From: Pseudacidobacterium ailaaui
Lineage (GTDB): Bacteria > Acidobacteriota > Terriglobia > Terriglobales > Acidobacteriaceae
Direction of reading: 5' to 3'
NCBI RefSeq assembly: GCF_000688455.1
Contig: NZ_JIAL01000001.1
Coordinates: 620,001 to 684,000 of the forward strand
Length of the DNA: 64,000 nt
The stretch's first letter is position 1. The number at the start of each line of letters is the position of its first letter. A program made the translations under genes and the position numbers. The notes below the pieces were generated by a model. It was not told the DNA's origin and did not search any database. It saw nothing but the letters and a program-made list of their open reading frames with translations. Positions 8,437 to 17,525 of this stretch are shown piece after piece.

Positions 8437-9771
8437 CTATTTCGCAAAGCCAGCCTGCTCTGATAACTGAGTGACGCTGAACACTGGATAATATGTACGG
8501 ACCGACTGGCGCCGGACGAGATCAACATTCGTAAGAATGCACAGGAAAAAAGCCATCTCGTAACCCATCCAGCCCAACACGCCAGTAGACATCACCGTCG
8601 TCATCCATACATGGATAATGAGCACATAGATACCGGCATATTCGGGATGGTCCCGCCATGCCTGCCACGTAAGTAAGGTAGCAAGGATCAGCAGATAAAT
8701 TCCCAGCCCGAAGCCGATCGCACCAAGACCAGTCAGCAGCTCCATAAAACCATTGTGCAAAGAGCTTGCCGTTTGAAGGTAAATGTCGCCTATATGCTTG
8801 AGTGTCTCTTTTCCTCCAACTCCTCCGCCTGCACCCAGGACCGGATGCTGCTGCCACTGCCGGATGGCAGCAGTCCACATCACAGTCCTTCCGCTCAACG
8901 TCGTAAAATCGCTGGTTGCCTCTTTCCCCTGCAATGCAACCATGATCTGGTCCTGAAATGCCAACCCAAGTGCAAACAGAATTGCAGTGAGAACTGCTCC
9001 AAGCGTTCCTGATTTACGAGCAACTACAAAGATGACGCTGAGGATAAGAATCGCAAAGGAGGTACGGCTGGCAGCAAAGGCAAAAAGGAACATCGCATAT
9101 GCCATCTGGCAGAACGCCGTGCCGCGGGCAAGCCGGTTGGCCTGCCATTCCGCAAACACAACCAGGAAAAGGGCGCTCGATACATATCCCAGCCCATTTC
9201 CAGAGAGGAACGGCGCCTGGGCCGTAGTGCGCGTAAAGATCCCCGGACGGTTTTGGATAAATGCATGGATGTGGACCAGATATCCGCACACTGTAACAAC
9301 AGCGACAAGAGAAATGACTAAAAGGATGATCTGGCGAAGAGCATTGACACGCTGCAAAGCATTCTCTTCCCGGCTGGTCTCCCAGAACACAACTCCGGCC
9401 AGGCATATCTCCAGACCTTTGCCTAATGTCCCTTTATGCTCCGTGGACCACAAAGTGGAAACCAGATAAAAAGCGGCGAACAAAAGGAAGACAACACGCG
9501 CATCCCGTAAGTGAAGACGCGGGGCACGAGGCTGAAAAAGAAGGAGCAGAAAGGCGGCCACGCACAAAGGCCCACGCACCAGGACCAGCATCGTGGTGCT
9601 TGTGTGTGCGGGTCCGGCGCTGGAAGGGTCCGCATACTGGATCATGGTCCCCAAAAGCAGGCAAAGCAAAGCGAGCCCTGGGATTCCAGTTGTCCGGAAA
9701 GCGTAGCGCCAGGCATCCAGTTTCCAGGGGTAAATAGACACCGACGCTTCTGTACTTAAATAGGATTCCAT
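8437..9771 (-). CDS. O-antigen polymerase/ligase-family protein (Wzy-like)
   Basis: A 444-residue polytopic membrane protein with the Wzy_C/O-antigen ligase signature. LSGRTVMWTAAIRQWQQHP followed by VLGAGGG, and then SSLHNGFMELLTGLG, form the large periplasmic loop region conserved in polymerases and ligases, including the Arg and His residues. It would polymerise repeat units in the periplasm. The start ATG at 9771 has GAGG a few bases upstream and follows the exporter stop by 7 bases, so they share an operon. Whether it is a polymerase or a ligase cannot be decided by sequence alone. The nearby Wzc- and Wza-like genes favour a polymerase. Confidence 0.82.
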   Translation of the reverse strand: MESYLSTEASVSIYPWKLDAWRYAFRTTGIPGLALLCLLLGTMIQYADPSSAGPAHTSTTMLVLVRGPLCVAAFLLLLFQPRAPRLHLRDARVVFLLFAAFYLVSTLWSTEHKGTLGKGLEICLAGVVFWETSREENALQRVNALRQIILLVISLVAVVTVCGYLVHIHAFIQNRPGIFTRTTAQAPFLSGNGLGYVSSALFLVVFAEWQANRLARGTAFCQMAYAMFLFAFAASRTSFAILILSVIFVVARKSGTLGAVLTAILFALGLAFQDQIMVALQGKEATSDFTTLSGRTVMWTAAIRQWQQHPVLGAGGGVGGKETLKHIGDIYLQTASSLHNGFMELLTGLGAIGFGLGIYLLILATLLTWQAWRDHPEYAGIYVLIIHVWMTTVMSTGVLGWMGYEMAFFLCILTNVDLVRRQSVRTYYPVFSVTQLSEQAGFAK

Positions 9772-9778
9772 TCGGCCT

Positions 9779-10804
9779 CTACTTCACCGCATAGATGGTG
9801 GCCGCACCTGTTTGTCCGATAATGCCGGAGCCCGCCGTGAACACAGACTTTAGCTTACTTACCGGCACATAGACGATGTCTTCCGCCTCTAATTGAATTG
9901 GCTTTTGCTTTCCACTCACAATGTCTTTGTAATCTATGGGTATTTCAGAAAGATTTCCGCTTGGATCGTGACGTACAACTCGGATGCCGCCAATCCTGGC
10001 TTGCATGGTGGTCCCCATGGCAAGGGAAATCGCCTGGGCCACATTCAGTGAACCGTCCTCCTGCATAACGTACCCTCCCGGACGATTGACCGCGCCAAGG
10101 ACATAGACAATACCAGCCCGCTGGACCCTGATTACGTCTCCGGGAGAGACCATCACATTCCGCGCTTCATTCTCGTTCTGTCCTCGTGAATAATGATAGG
10201 TGCGCACGGTCGTTCCATTTTCTGAATGGCTCTCCACCTGGATCGTGTCCCCTGCCAGATTGGTCTCACCTCCTGCCATTCCGATGACGTCCAGCAGGTT
10301 GTGTGGTGCCAATAACTGGATCCGCCCCGGAGATTGCACCTCGCCCAGCACTGTAACACTAGAAGATACATATTGCTCTACGTTGAGGGTCACTTGCGGA
10401 TCTTTTAAAATCTGCGAGCTCCGAAACTTTTCCTGGATCTCCGACTGTGCCTCCGGAATGGTCTTTCCGCCAACATGAATGCTCCCTAAAAGCGGAAGAC
10501 TGATGTCGCCCTTTTCATCGACCCGTGTGTGCGTATCAAATTCTGGTTCGTCATAAACAGAAACGTGCAGAAAGAACCCCGGCGCCAGGCGCAGAGTGGA
10601 AAAATCATCTGGCACTGCAGTCAAAACACTATTGGAGTTTTCAGTGGGATGCGCCTGCTGACTGCCGGTAAGAGGCAACGAGGAAGAAGCATTGACCGCT
10701 CCAACCGGGGCAGCCTGCTGGGCCAGCATAGCACCACACGAGGCCGTGTAAAGACAAATCCTCAACCAAAGCCGCGCCATCTTGTGGATCTTAATTTTCC
10801 TCAT
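9779..10804 (-). CDS. Polysaccharide export protein (Wza-like, SLBB domains)
   Basis: A periplasmic / outer-membrane exporter of 341 residues. The N-terminus MRKIKIHKMARLWLRICLY then a small-residue stretch ending AMLAQQ is a signal peptide, without the lipobox Cys of enterobacterial Wza. The Poly_export domain begins near LRLAPGFFLHVSVYDEPEFD, with VDEKGDISLPLLGSIHVGGK being typical. It is followed by SLBB repeats (VTVLGEVQSPGRIQL..., VYVLGAVNRPGGYVM...). The frame reaches 10870, but the ATG at 10804 gives a proper signal peptide and a 14-base overlap with the upstream BY-kinase gene, as expected in a coupled operon. It would form the translocon through which the polymer leaves the cell. Confidence 0.87.
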   Translation of the reverse strand: MRKIKIHKMARLWLRICLYTASCGAMLAQQAAPVGAVNASSSLPLTGSQQAHPTENSNSVLTAVPDDFSTLRLAPGFFLHVSVYDEPEFDTHTRVDEKGDISLPLLGSIHVGGKTIPEAQSEIQEKFRSSQILKDPQVTLNVEQYVSSSVTVLGEVQSPGRIQLLAPHNLLDVIGMAGGETNLAGDTIQVESHSENGTTVRTYHYSRGQNENEARNVMVSPGDVIRVQRAGIVYVLGAVNRPGGYVMQEDGSLNVAQAISLAMGTTMQARIGGIRVVRHDPSGNLSEIPIDYKDIVSGKQKPIQLEAEDIVYVPVSKLKSVFTAGSGIIGQTGAATIYAVK

Positions 10805-13139
10805 AGTACTTCCCTCCGCCATTATGGCCATAGGCTGTGTAGTACTCCACTGAATCAGTATTGACTCCATTCAGAACAAAACCCATCGCACGGCTGCTTG
10901 CGCGTTCCAGAACGGAAGCAGCCCGCTCTACGGCCACCTTGTTCGTGACGCCCGCCCTGACCACTCCAAGGGTGGCATCTACTTTGGCCGCCAGAGCCAC
11001 AGCATCGGCGGTCAGCAGTACCGGTGCACTGTCGATGATGATGAGGCCATAGGACTGCTTCAGTACACTCAACAGATCATCCAACTTTGCTGAACCAAGC
11101 AGCTCACTCGTTGCCGCAGAGGCTTCTCCCGCTGGAAGAAGAAACAAATTGCGCACTGTAGGATGGGGCTGGATCAACGCCGCACTTGGCTTATCATCAG
11201 CCAGCACCTCACTCAACCCAGGAGACTGACTGCAGTTGAAATATTCGTGAAGCTGTGGGTGACGCAGGTCAGCATCTACCAAAAGCACCTTTTTGCCGGC
11301 ACACGCAAACGCAATGGCAACATTATAGGAAACCGATGTTTTCCCTTCTCCCGCCAGAGGGCTGGTCACCAGCAGCGTATGCAAAGGCCGCCCTGCGGCT
11401 GCAAGTGCAATGGAAGTACGCAAAGTCCGGTAAGATTCTGCCAACGCAGACTTTGGCTTCGCCAGGAGCGGGCTGGTCTTTCCGATCCTCTTAGGCAGAA
11501 ACCCGCGTTCACTTTTCTGCTCAGGCAAACTGTCGTGGACCCGGGGAACGCTGGCGAGAACGGGCAATCTCGTCAATGGTTGCAATTGCAGGTGAGTCCT
11601 GACGGTTTCATCCATGTGCTCACGCAAGAATGCAGTGGACACACCAAATAACATTCCCGCAGCAAGACCAATCGCAACATATAACGGAGGATTAGGACGC
11701 GCCGGGGTCGCCGAAGGCCGCGCAGAATCTGCAATTTTAATGTTGGTTGCGCGCAGTCCCGCCTGCACGTTGGCTTCCTGTAGTTGTCCATAGAGCGCCT
11801 CATATAACTGACGGCTGGACGAAGCCTGCTGCGCAAGCATTTGCAGCTTTACCGTGCTCTCATTCAGCTTGCTGGCCGCAGCTTGTTGGGCAGCAAAGGC
11901 TGCACGCAGACCCTCTTCGTTCTTTAATGCGAGAGCATAGTCATTCCTTGCACGCAGATTGATCTGCTCAAGCTCATCTGCAATCTGCTTATTTACATTT
12001 GCAAGCTGGCTCTGTAATTCCAGAATTCGAGGATTCCGCGCCCCATATTTCGTGCTGGCATCGGAATACGCTAGTTCCAATTGGGCCTTCTGCTGACGGA
12101 GGTTCTGCAATAGCTCCAGGCCATTCCCTTGTGTGATTGCTGAAGACGTAGCAATCTGCGGCAGGGAGCTCGACGCCAGGTCTGCCACAATGTTTGAATC
12201 TTTCGTTTGCGTCAGATGATAAATCGCTTCCTTTGCTACCCGGTTGGCTTCTGCCTGAGTCAGCTCCTGGTTCAGAGCATCCAGCTTATCCAGCACCGGA
12301 ATATGTGTGACTGCTCCCGCACCACCTGAGGCTCCGATTGAGTTGAGCAGAAGGCTGTTCAAACCAGTCTCGCGCTCATAATCGGAAAGCGCCTGCTGAG
12401 AATCATCCATTTTCTGCTTTAATTCCTGCAATTGCGTTTCCAGCCATTGCGTGGCCTCCCGAGAAGAGCGGGATTCAGATTCAAACTTTACATATTCATC
12501 CACCAAAGCATTGGCAATTCTGGCCGCAAGCTGCGGATTCGGATTCAGAAAGGTCACCGTTATAAGTCGCGTATCTGGAGGGTTCTTGACTGTAAGCTTC
12601 TTAGCAAAGATTGCCAGCAATCGCTCTCGCCTCGCTGGCGACTCACTTAAGGGCAAATGCTGATTCAATTCATTTTCAATGCGGCGATTGCTACCAGTAA
12701 TCCAGCCCAGCAGCGTCGGCTTAAAGGCAAAAGGCTTATAACTTTCAAGGTGCAACTTATCAATCACAGCCAGGGCCGTGCTGTCGCTCTGTAACACCGC
12801 CATATGAGTAGCAATATCTGTTTTCACATCGCTCTCACTCAGAGAAGGCCCGGCATTGGAACTAAGTTGGACCTCGACCGTCTCGTCTTTTCCCACCTGG
12901 ACGGTGGCCGTACTGCTGTACTGATTGGTCAACACGATACAGGCCAGAACGGCAAGCGCGATACCACCGAGGCAAAACGAAAAAATCCACCATTTGCGCT
13001 TCCGCAAAACCAGCCAGATGTCCTTGAGAGAACCCTCCTTATCAGACGAGATCCTGTTATCCATAACTCGATCTGAAGGAACAAATGCGATTTGCACCCC
13101 ATTGGAATGATCGTGTCCCGGGGTAAGTGGAATCAGCAT
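10791..13139 (-). CDS. Polysaccharide co-polymerase with tyrosine autokinase domain (Wzc-like)
   Basis: A 782-residue bacterial tyrosine kinase joined to a Wzz chain-length-determinant domain, which controls polymerisation and export through cycles of Tyr phosphorylation. Residues 36-75 contain the first membrane helix. Periplasmic coiled coils (about 205-440) end in the PxxP-containing second helix region (SATPARPNPPLYVAIG, about 475-500). The cytoplasmic kinase has Walker A (GEGKTS, about 597-602), Walker A' (LLVDADLR, about 618-625) and Walker B (IIIDSAP, about 700). The C-terminal tail is a Tyr cluster (EYYTAY, KYYEEN), the usual autophosphorylation site. The ATG at 13139 was used; an internal Met at residue 26 is an alternative. 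It heads the wza-wzy-wzx-like operon. Confidence 0.9.
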   Translation of the reverse strand: MLIPLTPGHDHSNGVQIAFVPSDRVMDNRISSDKEGSLKDIWLVLRKRKWWIFSFCLGGIALAVLACIVLTNQYSSTATVQVGKDETVEVQLSSNAGPSLSESDVKTDIATHMAVLQSDSTALAVIDKLHLESYKPFAFKPTLLGWITGSNRRIENELNQHLPLSESPARRERLLAIFAKKLTVKNPPDTRLITVTFLNPNPQLAARIANALVDEYVKFESESRSSREATQWLETQLQELKQKMDDSQQALSDYERETGLNSLLLNSIGASGGAGAVTHIPVLDKLDALNQELTQAEANRVAKEAIYHLTQTKDSNIVADLASSSLPQIATSSAITQGNGLELLQNLRQQKAQLELAYSDASTKYGARNPRILELQSQLANVNKQIADELEQINLRARNDYALALKNEEGLRAAFAAQQAAASKLNESTVKLQMLAQQASSSRQLYEALYGQLQEANVQAGLRATNIKIADSARPSATPARPNPPLYVAIGLAAGMLFGVSTAFLREHMDETVRTHLQLQPLTRLPVLASVPRVHDSLPEQKSERGFLPKRIGKTSPLLAKPKSALAESYRTLRTSIALAAAGRPLHTLLVTSPLAGEGKTSVSYNVAIAFACAGKKVLLVDADLRHPQLHEYFNCSQSPGLSEVLADDKPSAALIQPHPTVRNLFLLPAGEASAATSELLGSAKLDDLLSVLKQSYGLIIIDSAPVLLTADAVALAAKVDATLGVVRAGVTNKVAVERAASVLERASSRAMGFVLNGVNTDSVEYYTAYGHNGGGKYYEEN

Positions 13140-13626
13140 GAATGGTAGCTCCCTTAGGATTGATTTTTAGGCCGCATGCCTGGCATGAACGGACTCAGTG
13201 TGGCCAGAATGAAAACTGAATACTTTTTCGATGCGCCTTGTCCGTATTGATTTGCCTATCTCAGTAAGATGAATATGATTTACGCAACTTACATTTGTTA
13301 TGCGTTAAGTCTAAGCAATATGTTGTATATGTCAATAAGAAAGCTATACCTGTCACCATTAGTAACTTTATCTCATATTAAGACCTGTCCAGCTTTAGTA
13401 CATTCCGTCCATTGAACCAATATTAATAGGATGTTAATGTCATTCCACGCTGTATTTGCTGCTTTTGGGCCGCATACAAGTGTGAGTTCAAGGATGAGTG
13501 GTTTCTTAGAATTTGACGCGCCTTCCCCAGGCGACCACAATTGCATACAACTTCTGCCAGGCAGACAAAGATCTAAGTCGGCTAGGATTTTTCCCTAAAT
13601 CACAAATAACGAGAAGGTACAAAGTG
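13140..13626. promoter_or_regulatory. AT-rich divergent promoter region of the EPS locus
   Basis: About 490 bases between the divergent BY-kinase and WecG-type genes, strikingly AT-rich from 13240 to 13460 and with no gene. A sigma-70-like pair on the plus strand, TTGCCT (13252-13257) and TATGAT (13274-13279) with a 16-base spacer, is a candidate promoter for the rightward gene; its leader would then be about 340 bases. The leftward operon must also be transcribed from here, but I see no equally clear match. The wecG-type ribosome binding site is GAGAAGG near 13610. Confidence 0.45.
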
Positions 13627-14439
13627 ATGAGTGCAACGCTAAATGACAGAGTAAATATCCTCGGCGTCGGAGTCAGCGTATTAGACGTCTCCACTGCGGT
13701 GGAAACAGTAAATTCATTTTTGCACTCAGGGAAAAAAGGCTATATCTGCGTTACAGGCATGCACGGGATCATGGAAGCGCAAACAGACCCCGAATTCCGG
13801 CAAATCCAGAACAACTCACTGATAACCACACCGGACGGGATCCCGACTGTCTGGATAGGACACCTGATGGGCCACAAAAACATGAAACAGGTGGCCGGCC
13901 CTAATTTCATGATGGAAGTATGCGCAGCGGCCGCAAAGAATGGCTCGAAGCACTTTCTATATGGAGGCAAACCAGGTGTCGCTGAGCTTTTAAAGAAGAC
14001 CCTCACCGAACGGTTTCCGGGATTGCAAATTGTTGGGACTTACACCCCGCCCTTCCGTCCCTTAAATGCCGAGGAAGAGGCCGAACTATTCCGAATGCTC
14101 CAGGAATCTGGCGCTGATGTACTGTGGTGCGGCATTAGCACACCAAAGCAAGAACGATTTATGGCGAAATATATCGACAGGCTTCCCGTCAAGCTCATGA
14201 TTGGTGTCGGTGCTGCCTTTGATATCAACAGCGGTCTGCTGAAAGACTCTCCGGAATGGGCAAAGCGTTGCGGTCTACAGTGGTTTCACCGCCTGTGTCA
14301 AGAGCCCAGGAGGCTATGGCGCCGCTATCTTTTGAATATTCCCCGCTTTGTATATTTGTACATGCTGCAGTGGGTGGGGCTACGCTCTTATGAGCTGGAT
14401 CTGCCGAAGAGATCAGCCCACAGCCTGGCGCGCAGCTAA
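13627..14439 (+). CDS. WecG/TagA/CpsF-family glycosyltransferase (GT26)
   Basis: A GT26 glycosyltransferase of 270 residues that uses a UDP-sugar (N-acetylmannosamine-type in characterised members) to extend a lipid-linked acceptor in exopolysaccharide or teichoic-acid-like synthesis. Family features are NILGVGVSVLDVSTAVETV at the N-terminus, the TPDGIPTVWIG segment with the conserved Asp, LYGGKPGVAE, LWCGISTPKQERFM, and the GVGAAFDINSG segment. The open frame reaches 13513, but ATG 13627 matches the family start and has GAGAAGG about 11 bases upstream, so I chose it. It is transcribed away from the wzc operon across an AT-rich regulatory region. The donor sugar is not determinable. Confidence 0.9.
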   Translation: MSATLNDRVNILGVGVSVLDVSTAVETVNSFLHSGKKGYICVTGMHGIMEAQTDPEFRQIQNNSLITTPDGIPTVWIGHLMGHKNMKQVAGPNFMMEVCAAAAKNGSKHFLYGGKPGVAELLKKTLTERFPGLQIVGTYTPPFRPLNAEEEAELFRMLQESGADVLWCGISTPKQERFMAKYIDRLPVKLMIGVGAAFDINSGLLKDSPEWAKRCGLQWFHRLCQEPRRLWRRYLLNIPRFVYLYMLQWVGLRSYELDLPKRSAHSLARS

Positions 14440-14464
14440 TAATATCGTAATAACTTGAATGGAC

Positions 14465-14492
14465 AAGTAACCGTAGTTTTATGTGGTTACTT
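14465..14492 (+). terminator. Hairpin after the GT26 gene, possible terminator
   Basis: An 8-bp perfect inverted repeat (AAGTAACC 14465-14472, GGTTACTT 14485-14492) lies 25 bases past the stop codon and is followed by ATATTCTGCTT. The stem is AT-rich and the T-run weak, so termination is only a suggestion. Confidence 0.4.
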
Positions 14493-14682
14493 ATATTCTG
14501 CTTACTTCTCGTTACTCATATTGCCTTGGTCAAATTATTCGGTAACTTACCAGCTCACTTGATTGAGGGATGGGATTACGTGAATTTTTGCGCGGGTGAA
14601 GAGTTGCATAGAACAAGATTGCATTTCACAGGATGCAGGCGTGCCCTTTAGGGCGCCCTTTATGCATGTGCTTTGCCAAGAG

Positions 14683-14835
14683 CTAGATAACGCGGAGCAG
14701 CAACAAAATAATCACGATGAGAAGGATCAGTCCGACCCCGCCACTCGGATAATATCCCCAACTGCGGCTATAAGGCCACGCAGGAAAAGCTCCAATCAGC
14801 ATCAGAATTAAGATGATAAGCAGAATTGTCACCAT
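14683..14835 (-). CDS. Tiny DUF3309-like membrane protein
   Basis: A 50-residue protein translated from the minus strand: MVTILLIILILMLIGAFPAW, then PYSRSWGYYPSGGVG, then a second hydrophobic stretch LILLIVIILLLLRVI. The pattern of a short helix, a WPYSRxWGYxPSGG loop and a second helix fits the small DUF3309-type membrane proteins. The ATG at 14835 is preceded at 9 bases by GGAGGG; an in-frame ATG at 14844 sits directly on that site and is less likely. The function of the family is unknown. It lies just upstream, in the same direction, of nothing operon-like; the next same-strand gene (15012-15203) is also a small membrane protein. Confidence 0.72.
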   Translation of the reverse strand: MVTILLIILILMLIGAFPAWPYSRSWGYYPSGGVGLILLIVIILLLLRVI

Positions 14836-15011
14836 GACAGCCATCCCTCCAGAATGTTTGGTAGTGAGATGGCAGAAACTCCGTCATGGATATCTAAGAT
14901 TTTAAAATTTCGTTATGTTCCAGGCACGTTGCCACAGTTGCCTGACATTCAACCCCTTTTATTTAAACAAAGAACCGGGACCTTACTGTCTTTTCTGGTC
15001 ATAGCAGGAAT

Positions 15012-15203
15012 TCAGATGGCGCGAAGCAATCTTCCCGGAAGAAAAACAATGGCTGCAACCAGATCGAGTATGCCATGCACTGCAATACCCGCCAGTCGAA
15101 ATGGCAATAACACCAGCCAGACAAATGGGTAAATCAGCAATGCCAGCAGCGCCAATGGCCAACAGCAGAAAAATAGTAGGCACCACAGCAAAAATGGAAC
15201 CAT
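15012..15203 (-). CDS. Small hydrophobic membrane protein
   Basis: A 63-residue protein, MVPFLLWCLLFFCCWPLALL and onward, almost entirely hydrophobic with a basic C-terminus (LPGRLLRAI). It is predicted to cross the membrane twice. The frame is open to 15356, but the part before 15203 is hydrophilic and unlike a leader. The ATG at 15203 has an excellent ribosome binding site (AGGAGGGAG about 6 bases upstream), so I start there. I recognise no family. It and the 50-residue protein to its left form a pair of tiny membrane proteins on the same strand, 176 bases apart. Confidence 0.6.
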   Translation of the reverse strand: MVPFLLWCLLFFCCWPLALLALLIYPFVWLVLLPFRLAGIAVHGILDLVAAIVFLPGRLLRAI

Positions 15204-15388
15204 CCCAACTCCCTCCTCTTGCATTACGCAGGCTGTGGAGAGGAAAGTTCCATAAACTTTCCGAGTTCGCTGAATTTCAACTCGTAGTGGCCCCCGCCCC
15301 AGGGCTTTGGTCTTACCAACAATGCTTTCGCTGCTGGTAGCATCCTTACCACCCATGGTCTGGGCTTGCCCACTAAAGCAGACTGTTG

Positions 15389-15865
15389 TTATCCCCTTAG
15401 GGTCACTGTGATTTTGCGCGAATCGCCCCCCGTAGACGTCATGACGATTTCACCATTGGCCCGCTTCGCAACTGAGGCAAACTTATCGCCCCACTCGATA
15501 AGGACCAGGCTGTCAGGGGTTGCGATCTCGTCCAGACCCAGACTGTCAAGCTGGCGCTCCTGTTCGATACGGTAAAGATCCAGGTGATACAGCATGACAG
15601 GCTCATCCTTGCCATTCTCATGCCGTACTCCCTCGTACTCATGGATCAGCGTAAAGGTCGGACTGGTGACCTCATCCGGATCGGCCGCATCCAGTGCCTC
15701 AGCAATTCCCTTAACCAGCGTGGTCTTGCCTGCCCCCAGGTCACCCTTCAGGATAAGAAATTTTGGTGGCGCCAGCAGCTTTACAATTTCGCGGCCAACG
15801 CGAATCGTATCCGCAGCGCTGTTGGTTTCAAATTCGTGGACGGTGGTTCCTGTCGCCTGGCTCAT
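15389..15865 (-). CDS. tsaE: tRNA threonylcarbamoyladenosine biosynthesis ATPase TsaE
   Basis: The P-loop ATPase that works with TsaB, TsaC and TsaD to make the t6A37 modification of ANN-decoding tRNAs. The Walker A motif LKGDLGAGKTTLVKG, the SPTFTLIHEYEG switch region, LYHLDLYRI and LIEWGDKF are all present, in the usual order and spacing for a protein of about 158 residues. The ATG at 15865 overlaps the TGA of the upstream nnr gene by 4 bases (ATGA), indicating translational coupling. An in-frame ATG at 15886 is less likely. The nnr-tsaE pairing is also seen in Escherichia coli (yjeF-yjeE), which supports both calls. Confidence 0.93.
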   Translation of the reverse strand: MSQATGTTVHEFETNSAADTIRVGREIVKLLAPPKFLILKGDLGAGKTTLVKGIAEALDAADPDEVTSPTFTLIHEYEGVRHENGKDEPVMLYHLDLYRIEQERQLDSLGLDEIATPDSLVLIEWGDKFASVAKRANGEIVMTSTGGDSRKITVTLRG

Positions 15866-17451
15866 CGCGGCAATCCTTGTATCCAAAGATAACCGCCTTC
15901 GTCTTCTGCGCGAAAGCGAAAAGCACGGGAAAGGTGGGCGATCGTGTCGGTGGCCAGCAACGTGTGCTCGTCCTGCTCGCGGACGGCAAAGTCGGCAGCA
16001 AGGCCATGCAGGTAAACAGCCGCATTGACGGCCTCTGTCGGGGACTGCGGGTACTGCGCCAGCATGGCCGCCACCATGCCGGTAAGAATGTCGCCGCTGC
16101 CGCCTTTGGCCATGCCCGGATTCCCCGTCGTATTGACGGCAATGCTTCCATCAGGATGGGCCACCAGAGTGCGCCAGCCTTTGAGTACCAGAATGACCCG
16201 ATATTTCATGGCAAAGTCTCGCGCCAACTGATCGCGGTTGGCCTGTACCTCTCCTGTGCTACATTCGCAAAGGCGCGCCATTTCCCCCGGATGCGGAGTC
16301 AGGACCAGCAGACGATTGCCGCCATAAAGCCTGTCGCGATGCCTGGATATAAGATTCAGCGCATCGGCATCTAGCACAGTGGGAAGATTTGTCGTTTCCA
16401 GCAGGCCCAGAAGAAACTTTTCTGCCTCAGGCTGCTGACCCATTCCTGGTCCAATGGCCAGTACCGATTTTTTATGGACCAGATTGTGCAGGATCTCGGG
16501 TTCAAGGTTGCTGCTATGGATCTCCCCCTGCGGGCCCGCCTGAAGCGGTATGGTCATCAATTCAGGGGCAATCTGAGCAACAGAGGCCAGGATGGGCTGA
16601 GGCACGGCCGCGGTGACCAACCCCGCACCTGTCCTCAGTGCAGCCAACGATGCCATGGCCGCTGCCCCTGATTTTCCATAGGAACCCGCCACAACCAGAA
16701 CATGACCGTACTTGCCCTTGTTGCTGTCCGCAGGACGTGGCGCTTCGGTAATCTTCTTCGATGCTCCAGTCCATTGAAGTCCAAGCCCTGACCGGATGGC
16801 CGCCTCGGGCGATCCAATGGGGGCAGTCACAATGGGCTTATGCGCACTATTTGTCAGATTTCCAAAGACGTGCGCGGGCTTGGGCGCAGTAAAGGTCACC
16901 ACTGCATCCGCGCGGAAGGCACCCTCCACCTGGGATTCGCGCGCGTCCGCGTTCCATCCAGAAGGAAGGTCCACAGCAACCACCGGTGTTTGGCGCGCAC
17001 AAATAAGGTCTCGCAGGGCAGCGGCCACTCCGCGCAAGGGAGGTTGAAAACCTGTTCCCACCACAGCGTCCAGAAACAGGTCTGCTTCTGACAACAATGC
17101 AGAGACCGGACCGGAGGAAAGTGAATCTTCATCAGGCGCAATCACCGGTACCATTCCCATGCGCTCAAACATGACGGCTGCGTCTCCTTTCAGTTCCGCA
17201 GCATAGCCCAGGAGCAGCACCTTCACCTGCCGCCCGGCCTGACCAAGAGCACGGGCCGCTACAAATCCATCTCCACCATTGTTTCCCCTGCCACAAAGAA
17301 CAGCGATGCGCTGCGCATCCGGAAACTCGCGCAGAACAAAACGCGCAACGGCCTGCCCGGCGTTTTCCATCAGAGTCAGCGAGGAGACACCATAAAGCTC
17401 TGTGGAGGCGCGATCACAGGCACGCATTTCATCCGCAGTCAGGATTTTCAT
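15862..17451 (-). CDS. nnr: Bifunctional NAD(P)H-hydrate repair enzyme (epimerase / ADP-dependent dehydratase)
   Basis: A 529-residue metabolite-repair enzyme. The N-terminal YjeF_N domain epimerises R- and S-NAD(P)HX. The C-terminal ribokinase-like domain dehydrates S-NAD(P)HX to NAD(P)H using ADP. Visible motifs: MKILTADEMRACDRAS and LMENAG at the start, VLCGRGNNGGDGF (nucleotide-binding loop), VVAVDLPSGWNAD, VLVVAGSYGKSGAAAMA opening the second domain, LAIGPGMG, VLTPHPGEMARL, and NTTGNPGMAKGGSGDILTG with the catalytic Asp. The frame extends to 17490; ATG 17451 begins the canonical sequence. A terminator hairpin separates it from the transpeptidase gene upstream, so nnr-tsaE is probably its own unit. 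Confidence 0.94.
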   Translation of the reverse strand: MKILTADEMRACDRASTELYGVSSLTLMENAGQAVARFVLREFPDAQRIAVLCGRGNNGGDGFVAARALGQAGRQVKVLLLGYAAELKGDAAVMFERMGMVPVIAPDEDSLSSGPVSALLSEADLFLDAVVGTGFQPPLRGVAAALRDLICARQTPVVAVDLPSGWNADARESQVEGAFRADAVVTFTAPKPAHVFGNLTNSAHKPIVTAPIGSPEAAIRSGLGLQWTGASKKITEAPRPADSNKGKYGHVLVVAGSYGKSGAAAMASLAALRTGAGLVTAAVPQPILASVAQIAPELMTIPLQAGPQGEIHSSNLEPEILHNLVHKKSVLAIGPGMGQQPEAEKFLLGLLETTNLPTVLDADALNLISRHRDRLYGGNRLLVLTPHPGEMARLCECSTGEVQANRDQLARDFAMKYRVILVLKGWRTLVAHPDGSIAVNTTGNPGMAKGGSGDILTGMVAAMLAQYPQSPTEAVNAAVYLHGLAADFAVREQDEHTLLATDTIAHLSRAFRFRAEDEGGYLWIQGLPR

Positions 17452-17475
17452 CCCCAGGCCATCCTCTCTGAAATG

Positions 17476-17504
17476 AAAACGGCCTCCCAAGCGGAGACCG
17501 TTTT
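17476..17504 (-). terminator. Rho-independent terminator after the transpeptidase gene
   Basis: AAAACGG and CCGTTTT arms with further CTCC/GGAG pairing around a 5-nt loop form a strong stem. Read on the minus strand it ends GGCCGTTTTCATTTC, a T-rich tail. It lies 21 bases beyond the stop of the transpeptidase gene and before the nnr start. The symmetry means it could also act in the plus direction. Confidence 0.65.
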
Positions 17505-17525
17505 GTCAGAATCATACTCACGCAC

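Noticed and set aside
15204-15356. N-terminal extension of the 63-residue protein to 15356
   Set aside because: The hydrophilic stretch looks noncoding, and a strong AGGAGGGAG sits just ahead of ATG 15203.
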